Shown piece by piece: positions 42,666-51,766 of a stretch of DNA of 64,000 nucleotides. Where the stretch lies: positions 7,316,001 to 7,380,000 of the forward strand of contig NZ_CP028158.1 in assembly GCF_003030345.1 (NCBI RefSeq), written 5' to 3'. Both the position numbers and the translations under genes were made by a program. The notes under the pieces are model-generated. The model did not search any database. It worked only from the letters and a program-made list of their open reading frames with translations, and was not told the DNA's origin. Source of the stretch: Plantactinospora sp. BC1. Its GTDB lineage: Bacteria; Actinomycetota; Actinomycetes; Mycobacteriales; Micromonosporaceae. Within the stretch, counting starts at the first letter, position 1. Every line of letters begins with the position of its first letter.

Positions 42666-45600
42666 TCAATCCGTCCGGCGATCTCCGGCATCGGTCTGGT
42701 CCGCCGGCTGCTGCTCCGCCGGCCGCTGCTCCGCCGACTCCTGGTCCGCCGACTCCTGGTCCCCGGCCGGGGTGGTCGGAGCGGTGGTGGTGGTCGGAGC
42801 GACGTCACCCGGAACCACGGCTTCGGGAGCGATGCCCTCGGCTGCCACGCCGTCGGCAGTAGCGCCCTCGGCTGCCACGCCGTCGGCAGGGGCGGCGTTG
42901 GCTGCCGCGTCCTCGGCAGGGGCGGCGTTGGCTGCCGCGCCCTCGGCAGGGGCGGCGTTGGCTGCCACGTCCTCGGCAGGGGCGGCGTCCGGGCCGCCAG
43001 CGGTGGGATCGGCGGCCGACTCCGGCTGCGGCGCCGAGCCGGCAGCGGAGGCCACCGGCTCGGGCCGGTCGGCATCGTCCGACTCGGCCCGGTCAGTGCC
43101 GGTGACCGGCTGGGCGGTGCCGGTGACCGGCTGCTCAGTGCCGGTGACCGGCTGGGTCTCGGCCCGGTCGGGACCGGTCGGCCCGGCCTCCGGCGTGCTC
43201 GTCCCGGTCGCGACCGACTCGGCCAGCGCCGCCGCGCTCTCGCCGAACAGGCTCGGCAGGGTGGCGCTGAACGCCGCGCGCAGCTCGGGCAGGCCGACGG
43301 TGAACTGGCCCCGGATCTCCAACTCGTCCGCGCTGGTGTCGGTGACCCCGATCAGGGTCCACGGCACCCCGCGCTCGACGCAGAGCGCGGTGAACGCCTT
43401 CTCGTGCCCGCGCGGCACCGCCACCATCGCCCGGCCGGCCGACTCGCTGAACAGGAAGACGAACGGCATCGAGCCGGCGGTGAAGCCCTCCGGGAGGGCG
43501 ATCCGGGCCCCGACGCCGTGCCGGAGGGTCGACTCGACCAGCGCCTGGGCGAGGCCGCCGTCGGAGAGGTCGTGGGCGGAGCGCAGGTGCCCGACCCGGG
43601 CCGCCTCGGCGATCAGCTCGGCGAGGCTACGCTCGGCCGCGAGGTCGACCTTGGGCGGTACCCCGCCGAGGTGCTCGTGGGTGACCCAGGCCCACTCGGA
43701 GCCGGAGAGCTCCACCCGGGTCTCACCGAGCAGGAAGATCAGGTCGTGGTCGGCCCCGGTGGTCCGGGCGAAGCCCATCGGCACCCGCTGGGCGACGTCG
43801 TCGAGCACGCCCAGCACCCCGACGACCGGGGTGGGGTGGATCGCCGCCGCACCCGTCTGGTTGTAGAAGCTGACGTTGCCGCCGGTGACCGGGATGCCCA
43901 GCTCGGCGCAGCCGTCGGCGAGCCCGCGTACGGCCTCGGCGAACTGCCACATCACGCCCGGGTCCTCCGGCGAGCCGAAGTTCAGGCAGTCGGTCACCGC
44001 GATCGGCTTCGCGCCGGTCACCGCCACGTTCCGGTACGCCTCGGCGAGCGCCAGCTTCGCCCCGTGGTACGGGTCGAGCCGGGCGTACCGGCCGTTGCCG
44101 TCGACGGAGAGGGCGACGCCCAGCCCGGACCGCTCGTCGATCCGGATCACTCCGGCGTCCTCCGGCTGCGCCAGCACGGTGTTGCCGAGCACGTACCGGT
44201 CGTACTGCTCGGTGATCCAGGTCTTGTCGCAGAGGTTCGGCGAGGCGATCATCCGGAGCAGGGTCTCCCGGAGCGCCTCGGCGGTGGCCGGCCGGGGCAG
44301 CGTCTCGGCCCGGTCCGCCTGGAGCAGGATCAGGTCGGCCGGCTCCCGCATCGGGCGGGCGTAGACCGGACCGTCGTCGACCAGCGACCCCGGCGGCACG
44401 TCGACCACGGTGTGCCCCTGCCAGGTGACCAGCAGCCGGCCCGGCCCGGAGCCCTCGGGGGCACCGGTCACCTCACCGATCGCGCTGGCCGGGATGCCCC
44501 ACTTCTGGGCGATCCCGAGCACCGCGTCGAGCTTCTCCGGGGCGACGATCAGCAGCATCCGCTCCTGCGACTCGCTGGCCAGGATCTCGTGCGGCTGCAT
44601 GGACGCCTCGCGCAGCGGTACCCGCTCCAGCCAGACCCGCATGCCGGTGCCGGCCGCGGCGGCGGTCTCGGTGAGCGCGCAGGTCAGCCCGGCACCGCCG
44701 AGATCCTGGATGCCGACGACGAGTCCGGCGTCGTACAGCTCCAGGCACGCCTCGATCAGCAGCTTCTCCATGAACGGGTCGCCGACCTGCACCGACGGGC
44801 GGCGCTGCTCGCTGCCGTCGTCGAAGGTGGCGCTGGCCAGCACGGAGACCCCGCCGATGCCGTCCCGCCCGGTCTTGGCGCCGAGCAGCACCACGACGTT
44901 GCCGGGGCCGGCGGCGGCCTTGTTCTGCAGGCGCTGCACCGGAAGCACACCGAGGCAGAGCGCGTTGACCAGCGGGTTGCCCTGGTAGCAGGCGTCGAAG
45001 ACGACCTCGCCGCCGATGTTGGGCAGCCCGAGCGAGTTGCCGTAGGTGCCGATCCCGGCGACGACGCCGGGGAGTACCCGGGCGGTGTCGGGGTGGTCGG
45101 CGGCGCCGAACCGCAGCGGGTCCATCACCGCGACCGGCCGGGCACCCATCGCCAGGATGTCCCGGACGATGCCGCCGACACCGGTCGCCGCGCCCTGGTG
45201 CGGCTCGACGAAGCTCGGGTGGTTGTGCGACTCGACCTTGAAGGTCACCGCGAGCTGGTCGGAGATCTGGATCACGCCGGCGTTCTCGCCGATGCCGGCG
45301 AGCAGCCGGTCGCTCGGCGGGGCCTTCTCGCCGAACTGCCGCAGGTGCACCTTGCTCGACTTGTAGGAGCAGTGCTCGCTCCACATGATCGAGTACATCG
45401 CCAGCTCGGACTGGGTGGGACGGCGGCCGAGGATCTGCCGGATCCGGTCGTACTCGTCGTCGCGCAGGCCCAGCTCGGCGTAGGGCTGGAGGTCGCCGGG
45501 GGTGGCCGACGCGTTCGGCACGGTGTCCACGCCGCCCGGGTAGCCGTTCACCGGCAGTTCCGCGGCGCCGCCGACCGGCGCCGGCTGGCCGGGTACGGGC

Positions 45601-45728
45601 GACTCGGCCGGAATCATCCTGGCCACCGCGTCGACGGCCGAGATGGGTACCGGGGCGGGATCGGGGGCCGAGGGGTGGCCGGCGAGGGCGGGCTCTGGCT
45701 GGCCCATGACCTCACTCCGTTCGATCAT
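42666..45728 (-). CDS. purL: Phosphoribosylformylglycinamidine synthase subunit PurL with long disordered ends
   Basis: A 1020-residue FGAM synthase large subunit (small-PurL type, working with PurQ and PurS). The catalytic core begins at about residue 80 ([17 protein letters not shown]) and shows [31 protein letters not shown]-like and [14 protein letters not shown] elements. From about residue 837 the protein continues for about 184 residues of Ala, Pro, Glu, Thr and Asp with internal repeats ([14 protein letters not shown]). PurL of this type is usually around 740-760 residues, so both ends are extensions. ATG 45728 overlaps the purQ stop (ATGA); ATG 45707 is an alternative. Order purS-purQ-purL, leftward. 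Confidence 0.95.
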   Translation of the reverse strand: MIERSEVMGQPEPALAGHPSAPDPAPVPISAVDAVARMIPAESPVPGQPAPVGGAAELPVNGYPGGVDTVPNASATPGDLQPYAELGLRDDEYDRIRQILGRRPTQSELAMYSIMWSEHCSYKSSKVHLRQFGEKAPPSDRLLAGIGENAGVIQISDQLAVTFKVESHNHPSFVEPHQGAATGVGGIVRDILAMGARPVAVMDPLRFGAADHPDTARVLPGVVAGIGTYGNSLGLPNIGGEVVFDACYQGNPLVNALCLGVLPVQRLQNKAAAGPGNVVVLLGAKTGRDGIGGVSVLASATFDDGSEQRRPSVQVGDPFMEKLLIEACLELYDAGLVVGIQDLGGAGLTCALTETAAAAGTGMRVWLERVPLREASMQPHEILASESQERMLLIVAPEKLDAVLGIAQKWGIPASAIGEVTGAPEGSGPGRLLVTWQGHTVVDVPPGSLVDDGPVYARPMREPADLILLQADRAETLPRPATAEALRETLLRMIASPNLCDKTWITEQYDRYVLGNTVLAQPEDAGVIRIDERSGLGVALSVDGNGRYARLDPYHGAKLALAEAYRNVAVTGAKPIAVTDCLNFGSPEDPGVMWQFAEAVRGLADGCAELGIPVTGGNVSFYNQTGAAAIHPTPVVGVLGVLDDVAQRVPMGFARTTGADHDLIFLLGETRVELSGSEWAWVTHEHLGGVPPKVDLAAERSLAELIAEAARVGHLRSAHDLSDGGLAQALVESTLRHGVGARIALPEGFTAGSMPFVFLFSESAGRAMVAVPRGHEKAFTALCVERGVPWTLIGVTDTSADELEIRGQFTVGLPELRAAFSATLPSLFGESAAALAESVATGTSTPEAGPTGPDRAETQPVTGTEQPVTGTAQPVTGTDRAESDDADRPEPVASAAGSAPQPESAADPTAGGPDAAPAEDVAANAAPAEGAAANAAPAEDAAANAAPADGVAAEGATADGVAAEGIAPEAVVPGDVAPTTTTAPTTPAGDQESADQESAEQRPAEQQPADQTDAGDRRTD
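42841..42990 (-). repeat. Five tandem 30-bp units in the purL 3' end
   Basis: Five exactly phased 30-bp units (42841, 42871, 42901, 42931, 42961) of a GCTGCC-CTCGGCAG-GGCGGCG type encode ten-residue Ala/Glu/Pro repeats in the PurL tail. Because 30 is a multiple of three, unit gain or loss keeps the frame. Confidence 0.85.
43096..43158 (-). repeat. Three tandem 21-bp units in the purL 3' end
   Basis: GTGCCGGTGACCGGCTG plus four variable bases repeats three times (43096, 43117, 43138), encoding PVTGT-containing heptads. It is a second, independent in-frame repeat array in the same tail. Confidence 0.8.
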
Positions 45729-46408
45729 GCGGGTACTCCCGCGAGGTGCTTGAGGACCGACGTGAAGAAGCCGAGTCCGTCGAGGGACGGCCCGGTCAGC
45801 GCTTCCACGGCGTGCTCCGGGTGCGGCATCAGCCCGACCACGTTGCCGGCCTCGTTGCTGATCCCGGCGATGTCCCGCAGCGAGCCGTTCGGGTTGCCGC
45901 CCAGGTAGCGGGCCACCACCCGGCCGGTCGCCTCCAGCTCGTCGAGGGTGCGCTCGTCGGCGACGTAGCAGCCCTCGCCGTTCTTCACCGGGATCAGGAT
46001 CTCCTGGCCGGGCTGGAACGCGTTGGTCCAGGCGGTGCCCGCCGACTCGACCCGCAGCACCTGGTCGCGGTTGCGGAAGTGCAGGTGCTGGTTGCGGGTC
46101 AGCGCGCCGGGCAGCAGGTGCGCCTCGCAGAGGATCTGGAACCCGTTGCAGATGCCGAGCACCGGCAGGCCGTCCCGGGCTCCGGCGGCGACGGACTCCA
46201 TCACCGGGGCGAACCGGGCGATGGCGCCGCAGCGCAGGTAGTCACCGTAGGAGAAGCCGCCGGGCAGCACCACGGCGTCGACGCCGTGCAGGTCGGGGTC
46301 GTCGTGCCAGAGGGACACCACCTCGGCACCGGCGATCCGGGCGGCCCGGGCGGCGTCCCGGTCGTCCAGCGAGCCGGGGAACGTCACCACGCCGATCCGG
46401 GCGGTCAT
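45725..46408 (-). CDS. purQ: Phosphoribosylformylglycinamidine synthase subunit PurQ (glutaminase)
   Basis: A 227-residue class I glutamine amidotransferase supplying ammonia to PurL. It has [34 protein letters not shown], catalytic Cys87 in [18 protein letters not shown] and the His/Glu pair in [10 protein letters not shown]. The start overlaps the purS stop (ATGA), and the end overlaps the purL start in the same way, so the three subunits are translationally coupled. Confidence 0.96.
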   Translation of the reverse strand: MTARIGVVTFPGSLDDRDAARAARIAGAEVVSLWHDDPDLHGVDAVVLPGGFSYGDYLRCGAIARFAPVMESVAAGARDGLPVLGICNGFQILCEAHLLPGALTRNQHLHFRNRDQVLRVESAGTAWTNAFQPGQEILIPVKNGEGCYVADERTLDELEATGRVVARYLGGNPNGSLRDIAGISNEAGNVVGLMPHPEHAVEALTGPSLDGLGFFTSVLKHLAGVPA

Positions 46409-46668
46409 GGATTGCGCTCCTCGACGTCGCCGGCCTCGGCGACCCGGACCGAGAAGTCCTCGATCACCGGGTTCGCCAGCAGCTTGTCCGCGATCTCCCG
46501 GGCCCGGTCCAGGTCCGGCTGGCCGGTGAACTCGATCTCGATCCGCCGGCCGATGCGCACGGAGGACACGTCCGTGACTCCGAGCCTCGGCAGCGCATTC
46601 GCGACGGCCTGGCCCTGGGGATCGAGAATCTCCGGCTTGAGCATGACGTCGACGACGACGCGAGGCAC
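46405..46668 (-). CDS. purS: Phosphoribosylformylglycinamidine synthase subunit PurS
   Basis: An 87-residue small subunit: [20 protein letters not shown], then [20 protein letters not shown] and RRIEIEFTG. This is the usual PurS length and pattern; it bridges PurL and PurQ. GTG 46668 has AGGAG about 7 nt upstream. First gene of the purSQL operon. Confidence 0.95.
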   Translation of the reverse strand: MPRVVVDVMLKPEILDPQGQAVANALPRLGVTDVSSVRIGRRIEIEFTGQPDLDRAREIADKLLANPVIEDFSVRVAEAGDVEERNP

Positions 46669-47024
46669 TGGGCACTCCTGACTGTGTACGCAGTTGGGTG
46701 CCGGCCCACGAAAGGGGCGAGCGGAGCCAGCGTACCCGGCCGACCAGCCAGTTGATGCACGGGCCGGCGCGTCGATGCCCCGACCGACCCCGGGCGCCCG
46801 CCGGGCGCCTCCGGTGGACCCGGTCACCCGCCGGAGAGGGTCGGAAACCGACCGCAGAGGTTCACCCTTGTGAATAGGTGACGAACGGCTTAGCGTGTGG
46901 CGTCAAACGTCCGGTTGGCTACACCGAACGTTGACTGTCCAGGTCCGTACGGCGGACATCCTCCCGCCTACGGCGGCTCAACCGACCCGGTGACCCCGGG
47001 TAAACCCCCCGGAAGGAGCCCCCT
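46669..47024. promoter_or_regulatory. Divergent gap between purS and the protease gene
   Basis: 356 bp with no convincing gene. It contains an inverted repeat TTCACCCTTGTGAA (46861-46874) next to a further GGTGA. It may hold the promoters of the purSQL operon and the protease; no clear -35/-10 pair or known purine operator was recognised. Confidence 0.35.
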
Positions 47025-47705
47025 GTGCGTCTTCGCCGAACCCTGGTGATGCTCGCCACCGCCATGGCCGGCGCGCTCGTCGCGCCGTCCGTCGCCACCG
47101 CCGCCCCCGCCACCCCGTTCATCATCGGCGGCGGCACCGTCTCCTCGGCCCCGTGGGCCGCGGCCGTGCTCAGCAACGGCTCGTTCACCTGCTCCGGCAC
47201 CATCATCGCGGCCCGCTGGGTGCTCACCGCCCGGCACTGTGTCAGCGGCACGATGTCGGTGCGGGTCGGCAGCGTCAACCGGTCCTCCGGCGGCGTCACC
47301 AGTGGCGTGACCGCCAGCTACTCCCGGTACGACCTCGCGCTGCTCAACCTGTCCACCTCGATCAACACCAGCTACATGCCCCTGTCCAGCGCCTACCCGC
47401 CGGTCAACTCCACCAACTCCATCTACGGCTGGGGGATGACCTGCTACAGCGGCTGCTCGGCGTCGACCACGCTGAAGACCGCGACGGTACGGGTGACCAG
47501 CACGAACGTCACCGACGCGTACGGCGGGCGGGCGATCCGCAGCACCCGGGTCAACGGCAACGCCTGGCGTGGTGACTCCGGTGGCCCGCAGGTCTACAAC
47601 GGCGCCCAGGTGGGCGTCGCCTCCACCGCCGACGGGCAGAGCATCCAGAACTACGGCAGCGTCGCCTACAACCGTTCCTGGATCACCTCCGTCTCCGGCG
47701 TCTAG
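47025..47705 (+). CDS. Secreted S1-family serine protease
   Basis: A 226-residue exported protease. The signal peptide is up to about residue 27 (ends ATAAP). Mature-like IIGGGTVSS starts at about 33. The triad is visible: His71 in LTARHC, Asp103 in YDLALLN and Ser185 in WRGDSGGP. At the S1 pocket the residue six before Ser is Asn179, not Asp, and the position normally Cys191 is Trp181, so trypsin-like specificity is doubtful. GTG 47025 has GGAAGGAG upstream. It is not obviously linked to the pur genes. Confidence 0.9.
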   Translation: MRLRRTLVMLATAMAGALVAPSVATAAPATPFIIGGGTVSSAPWAAAVLSNGSFTCSGTIIAARWVLTARHCVSGTMSVRVGSVNRSSGGVTSGVTASYSRYDLALLNLSTSINTSYMPLSSAYPPVNSTNSIYGWGMTCYSGCSASTTLKTATVRVTSTNVTDAYGGRAIRSTRVNGNAWRGDSGGPQVYNGAQVGVASTADGQSIQNYGSVAYNRSWITSVSGV

Positions 47706-47733
47706 GCACCACCCACACCCTCCTCAGGGGTAT

Positions 47734-47770
47734 GGCGCGGACGTTCCAGCTGCGATGGGACGTCCGCGCC
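47734..47770. terminator. Hairpin after the protease gene
   Basis: An 11-bp stem (GGCGCGGACGT / ACGTCCGCGCC) with a 15-nt loop, 28 bp after the stop codon and without a T-tract. Confidence 0.65.
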
Positions 47771-47923
47771 GCGCCGTTTGGGCCGGCTGCGCGCCGTTTG
47801 GCGACGAGGCGGCCGGGAACGGGCTCCGGCGGCCGGTTCGCGGCAGCCGCGTCGTTTCGCAAACTGGAGCGATGTGAACAGCCCTCGCAAAACGCACGGG
47901 CCCGGCTCTGCCAGCATCAAGCT

Positions 47924-48382
47924 GTGCTGGTCGTGACGACGGATCACCTACCGGGGTACGAGATCCGCGCGGTACTCGGCGAGGTCGTATCTTCCCAGGC
48001 CCGAACCCGGAACCCGTACCGGGAAGGCGTGAAGAACCTCCGTGGTGGCGCCTATGACCCCAAGGCGCCCGAGAACCTCACCCGCTGGCGTACCGACGCC
48101 GTGCAGAAGCTGGGTGAGGAGGCGACCCGGCTCGGCGCGAACGCCGTGATCGGGATGCGCTTCGACCATCGCGAGGTCGGCGAGATGTGGATGGAACTCT
48201 GCGCGTACGGCACGGCGGTGGTCGCCGTCCGGCAGCCGCCGGAGAATCCGCCCAGCGACCAGCCGAAGGTGGCGGCCGAGACGGCGCACCTGGCGGAGCC
48301 GCTGGACTCCGGGGCGATCGCCGAGGCGCCGAGCGCACCGGACCTCGGCAGCGCGGCCGGCACCCCGACACCGCGGAGCTGA
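47924..48382 (+). CDS. YbjQ/UPF0145-family protein
   Basis: A 152-residue protein whose N-terminal 105 residues match the YbjQ (heavy-metal-binding-like) fold: VTTDHLPGYEIRAVLGEVVS, the central NPYREGVKNLRGG and EATRLGANAVIGMRFDHREV. The last about 45 residues are Pro/Ala-rich and probably disordered. The true role is unknown; pentameric YbjQ proteins have been crystallised without a clear function. GTG 47924 is the probable start (GTG 47933 is possible). Convergent with purB. Confidence 0.8.
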   Translation: MLVVTTDHLPGYEIRAVLGEVVSSQARTRNPYREGVKNLRGGAYDPKAPENLTRWRTDAVQKLGEEATRLGANAVIGMRFDHREVGEMWMELCAYGTAVVAVRQPPENPPSDQPKVAAETAHLAEPLDSGAIAEAPSAPDLGSAAGTPTPRS

Positions 48383-48434
48383 CGGCGAACCCACCGGCGG
48401 TCGGGCTCTTCCCCGGCCCCGGCGGGTCGGCCGC

Positions 48435-49877
48435 TCAGAGGATCGGCGCCGGGTCGTACCCGGCGGCCTCGGGGTGCGCCGCGACCACCGCGGCGATCCG
48501 GTCGGCGACGGCCCGGACCTGCGCGGACGCCGCCCCGGTGAAGCCGGCGCGGTCGGCGACCAGCTCGTCGATCTCGGCCCGGGTCAGCCCGAGCCGGCCG
48601 TCGGCGGCGAGCCGGTCGAAGAGGTCGTTCTCGGTGGCGCCCTTCTCCCGCATCGCCAGCGCCACCGCGACCGCGTGCTCCTTGATCACCTCGTGCGCGG
48701 TCTCCCGACCGACCCCGCGCCGCACCGCCGCGACAAGGATCTTGGTGGTGGCCAGGAACGGCAGGTAGCGGTCGAGTTCCCGGGCGATCACCGCCGGGTA
48801 CGCGCCGAACTCGTCCAGCACGGTCAGGAAGGTCTGGAAGAGCCCGTCGGCGGCGAAGAACGCGTCCGGCAGCGCGACCCGGCGCACCACCGAGCAGGAG
48901 ACGTCGCCCTCGTTCCACTGGTCGCCGGCCAGCTCGCCGACCATCGACAGGTAACCCCGGATGATCACCGCGAAGCCGTTCACCCGCTCGCTGGACCGGG
49001 TGTTCATCTTGTGTGGCATGGCGCTGGAGCCGACCTGGCCGGGGCGGAAGCCCTCGGTGGCGAGTTCCTGGCCGACCATCAGCCGGATCGTGGTGGCCAG
49101 GCTGCTCGGCGCGGCGGCGGTCTGGGCCAACGCGGAGATCACGTCGAAGTCCAGCGAGCGCGGATAGACCTGACCGACGCTGTCCAGCACCCGGCGGAAC
49201 CCGAGGTGCTCGGCGACCCGGCGCTCCAGCTCGGCCACCCTGGCCGGGTCCCCGTCGAAGAGGTCGAGCTGGTCGGCGGCGGTACCGACCGGACCCTTGA
49301 TCCCACGCAGCGGATAGCGCTCGATCAGGTCGGTCAGCCGCTCGTAGGAGATCAGCAGCTCCTCGGCGGCGCTGGCGAACCGCTTGCCCAGCGTGGTCGC
49401 CTGGGCGGCGACGTTGTGCGAGCGGCCGGTCATCACCAGGTCGGCGTGCTCGACGGCGAGCCGGGCCAGCCGGGCCAGGGCGGCGACCACCCGGTCCCGG
49501 ACCAGTTCCAGCGAGGCGCGGACCTGGAGCTGCTCGACGTTCTCGGTCAGGTCCCGGGAGGTCATCCCCTTGTGCACCTGCTCGTGCCCGGCCAGCGCGC
49601 TGAACTCCTCGATTCGGGCCTTCACGTCGTGCCGGGTCACCCGCTCCCGGGCCGCGATCGAGGCGAGGTCGACCCGGTCCAGCACCCGCTCGTACGCCTC
49701 GACCGCGCCGTCCGGCACCGGCACGCCGAGGTCGCGCTGCGCCCGGAGTACGGCCAGCCAGAGGCGGCGCTCCATCCGGATCTTCTCCTCCGGGGACCAG
49801 AGGGCGGCCAGCTCGGCCGAGGCGTACCGGTTGGCGAGGACGTTGGGGATGCTGGTCACCCCGCCATTGTCTGCCAT
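48435..49877 (-). CDS. purB: Adenylosuccinate lyase
   Basis: A 480-residue fumarase/aspartase-superfamily lyase acting on SAICAR and adenylosuccinate. Signature regions include KGMTSRDLTENVEQLQ, GRSHNVAAQATTLGKRF and the flexible loop GSSAMPHKMNTRSSERVNG. ATG 49877 is the chosen start (MADNGGVTSIPNVLANRYAS); a GTG six codons later is possible. It is divergent from the L11-like gene, with a tandem repeat in the shared upstream region. Not cotranscribed with the other pur genes. Confidence 0.93.
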   Translation of the reverse strand: MADNGGVTSIPNVLANRYASAELAALWSPEEKIRMERRLWLAVLRAQRDLGVPVPDGAVEAYERVLDRVDLASIAARERVTRHDVKARIEEFSALAGHEQVHKGMTSRDLTENVEQLQVRASLELVRDRVVAALARLARLAVEHADLVMTGRSHNVAAQATTLGKRFASAAEELLISYERLTDLIERYPLRGIKGPVGTAADQLDLFDGDPARVAELERRVAEHLGFRRVLDSVGQVYPRSLDFDVISALAQTAAAPSSLATTIRLMVGQELATEGFRPGQVGSSAMPHKMNTRSSERVNGFAVIIRGYLSMVGELAGDQWNEGDVSCSVVRRVALPDAFFAADGLFQTFLTVLDEFGAYPAVIARELDRYLPFLATTKILVAAVRRGVGRETAHEVIKEHAVAVALAMREKGATENDLFDRLAADGRLGLTRAEIDELVADRAGFTGAASAQVRAVADRIAAVVAAHPEAAGYDPAPIL

Positions 49878-49892
49878 CCCGACGGTTCCGCT

Positions 49893-49928
49893 TCGGACGG
49901 GTGCCCGGGATCGGACGGGTGCCCGGGA
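49893..49928. repeat. Perfect 18-bp tandem repeat in the purB / L11-like divergent promoter
   Basis: TCGGACGGGTGCCCGGGA occurs twice without a gap, 16 bp upstream of the purB start and 46 bp before the L11-like start. It could be a regulator site or a recent duplication. Confidence 0.8.
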
Positions 49929-49973
49929 AATGGCGTTGACCCTCCAGTCGCTGGAATCCATAGCTTCGCCGGC

Positions 49974-50405
49974 ATGGCACCGCAGAAGAAGATCAACCGC
50001 CAGCTCACCCTGGAACTCGACGCCGGCAACGCGGCGATGGTCGACATCGGCAAGATGCTCGGCCCGACCGGCGTCAACACCCGGCAGCTCAAGCTCGACT
50101 ACGACGCCGCCACCGCGGCCCAGCGCGGCGAGATCGTTCCGGTGGTCGTCACCGTCTTCGACGACCGGTCGTACGCGCTGCGGCTCAAGACGCCGCCGAC
50201 GGCGTACCTGATCCGGAAGGCGCTCGGGCTGGCCGGCGGCTCCGGACGGCCCGGCTCGCAGACGGTGGCCAAGATCTCCCGTCAGCAGCTCCGGGAGATC
50301 GCCGAGCGGAAGTTGCCCGACCTGAACACCGAGGACGTGGCGGCGGCGATGCGGCAGGTCGCCGGCACGGCCCGCTCGATGGGGGTACTCGTCGCCGACG
50401 ACTGA
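49974..50405 (+). CDS. Ribosomal protein L11 (uL11) paralogue
   Basis: A 143-residue protein, the same length as L11. The C-terminal rRNA-binding domain is well kept: LKTPPTAYLIRKALGLAGGS, then KISRQQLREIAERK and GTARSMGVLVADD. The N-terminal domain is altered: where normal L11 has a run such as NPSPPVGPALGQ, this one has NAAMVDIGKMLGPTGVN, without the prolines that line the thiopeptide-binding cleft. The usual nusG, rplA and rplJ neighbours are absent, so this is likely a second copy. It may be a specialised or drug-insensitive L11. Starts at ATG 49974. Confidence 0.85.
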   Translation: MAPQKKINRQLTLELDAGNAAMVDIGKMLGPTGVNTRQLKLDYDAATAAQRGEIVPVVVTVFDDRSYALRLKTPPTAYLIRKALGLAGGSGRPGSQTVAKISRQQLREIAERKLPDLNTEDVAAAMRQVAGTARSMGVLVADD

Positions 50406-50450
50406 ACAGCGTCGGCCGGGTCCGGCACCGGTGCGGTGGGTGCGGCGGCG

Positions 50451-51764
50451 CTAGCCGACCTTTCCCGCCGGAGCCGGCCCCGGTGCCGTCGACGGAGCAG
50501 CCGGCAGCACGGGTCCGGTGGGTCCGGCGTCCTCGGCACGGGCCGGAAGCTCGGTCGAGAGCCGGCGTACGCCCGGATCGGCCAGCATGCCGAGTACCGC
50601 CACGAAGACGACCCCGGCGGCGACCAGCAGCGTCGACTCGTTGCCGATGGTCTCGGCCACCGGGCCGATCGTCATCTGGCCGAGCGGGATCGCCAGGAAG
50701 GAGCCGAGCGCGTCGTACGAGTAGACCCGGGCGAGCTTGTCGGCGGGGATGTTCCGCTGCATCGAGGTCTCCCAGGCGACCGAGAACTGCTCGACGGCCA
50801 CCCCGGCCACGAACGCGGCGGCGATCAGCACGGCGACGGACGGTGTCCAGGCCAGCCCGAGCAGCAGCAGTACGTCGGCGAACATGCAGAGCACGCCGAG
50901 CCGGAGCAGCCGGCGTACCCGGATCCGGAGCGCGACCAGTGCCCCGGCCACCATGCCGGCGGTCTGGGCGGCGAGCACCAGGCCCCAGGCGGGTCGGCCG
51001 ATCGTCTCGTCCGCCACGGCGGGGCCGAGGACGTTGACCGAGCTGGCGTAGGCGAAGTTGATCAGCAGGAAGCCGAGTACCACCACCCAGACCCAGGAGC
51101 GCGCGACGAACTCGGTCCAGCCCTCGCGCAGTTCGCGGACCGGGTTGGCCCGCTCGGTGCGCGGGGCGGCGACGGCCTGGACGCGTACCCGGGAGAATGC
51201 CAGCCCGGCCAGCGCGAAGGTCGCGGCGTCCACCAGCAGCCCCCAGCCCGGTCCGACGCCGGCCACCAGCACACCGCCGAGCGACGCGCCGCCGATCATG
51301 GCGGCGTTGGTGCCGAGCCGGTTGAGCGCGTTGGCCGACTGGAGCAGCTCGGCCGGCACGGTCTGCGGGACCAGTGCGGCGGCGGCCGGCCAGGCGAAGG
51401 CGGCCACCACGCCGTTCACGGCGGCGAGCGCGACCAGCGCCGGGATCGTCGCGGTACCGGTCAGCACCAGCGCCGCGACCGCGCCCTGGGTAAGCGCGGC
51501 GAGGGCGCAGGAGACCACCATCACCGTCTGCCGGGGCAGCCGGTCGGCGAGCACGCCGCCGAAGAGCAGGAACAGCACGTGGGTCAGCGACCGCGCGCCG
51601 ACGACCAGGCCGAGGTCGCGCACGCTGCCGGTGAGATCGAGTACGGCGAACGCCAGCGCGACCGGTGCGACCGCGTTGCCGAGCATGGTGGCGGACCGGC
51701 CGATCGCCAGGTAGCGGAAGGGCCGGTGCCGCAGCGGCGCGAGCGCGCCGTCCCGGGTACCCAT
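50451..51764 (-). CDS. MFS transporter (MFS_3/enterobactin exporter-like)
   Basis: A 437-residue protein with about 12 membrane segments and the MFS loop FGGVLADRLPRQTVMVVSCA between the second and third spans. It resembles drug or siderophore exporters of the MFS_3 group. Its ATG lies 2 nt after the stop of the upstream ArsR-type gene, so the two form an operon in which the regulator probably controls the pump. The substrate is unknown. Confidence 0.9.
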   Translation of the reverse strand: MGTRDGALAPLRHRPFRYLAIGRSATMLGNAVAPVALAFAVLDLTGSVRDLGLVVGARSLTHVLFLLFGGVLADRLPRQTVMVVSCALAALTQGAVAALVLTGTATIPALVALAAVNGVVAAFAWPAAAALVPQTVPAELLQSANALNRLGTNAAMIGGASLGGVLVAGVGPGWGLLVDAATFALAGLAFSRVRVQAVAAPRTERANPVRELREGWTEFVARSWVWVVVLGFLLINFAYASSVNVLGPAVADETIGRPAWGLVLAAQTAGMVAGALVALRIRVRRLLRLGVLCMFADVLLLLGLAWTPSVAVLIAAAFVAGVAVEQFSVAWETSMQRNIPADKLARVYSYDALGSFLAIPLGQMTIGPVAETIGNESTLLVAAGVVFVAVLGMLADPGVRRLSTELPARAEDAGPTGPVLPAAPSTAPGPAPAGKVG

Positions 51765-51766
51765 GG

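Noticed and set aside
42841-42990. Five 30-bp units considered as a CRISPR array.
   Set aside because: The units are contiguous without spacers, lie in frame inside purL and encode a peptide repeat; no cas genes are present.
42333-45908. A 1191-codon open frame on the plus strand across purL.
   Set aside because: Purely a shadow of purL and the ComB gene; low-complexity translation and no recognisable domain.
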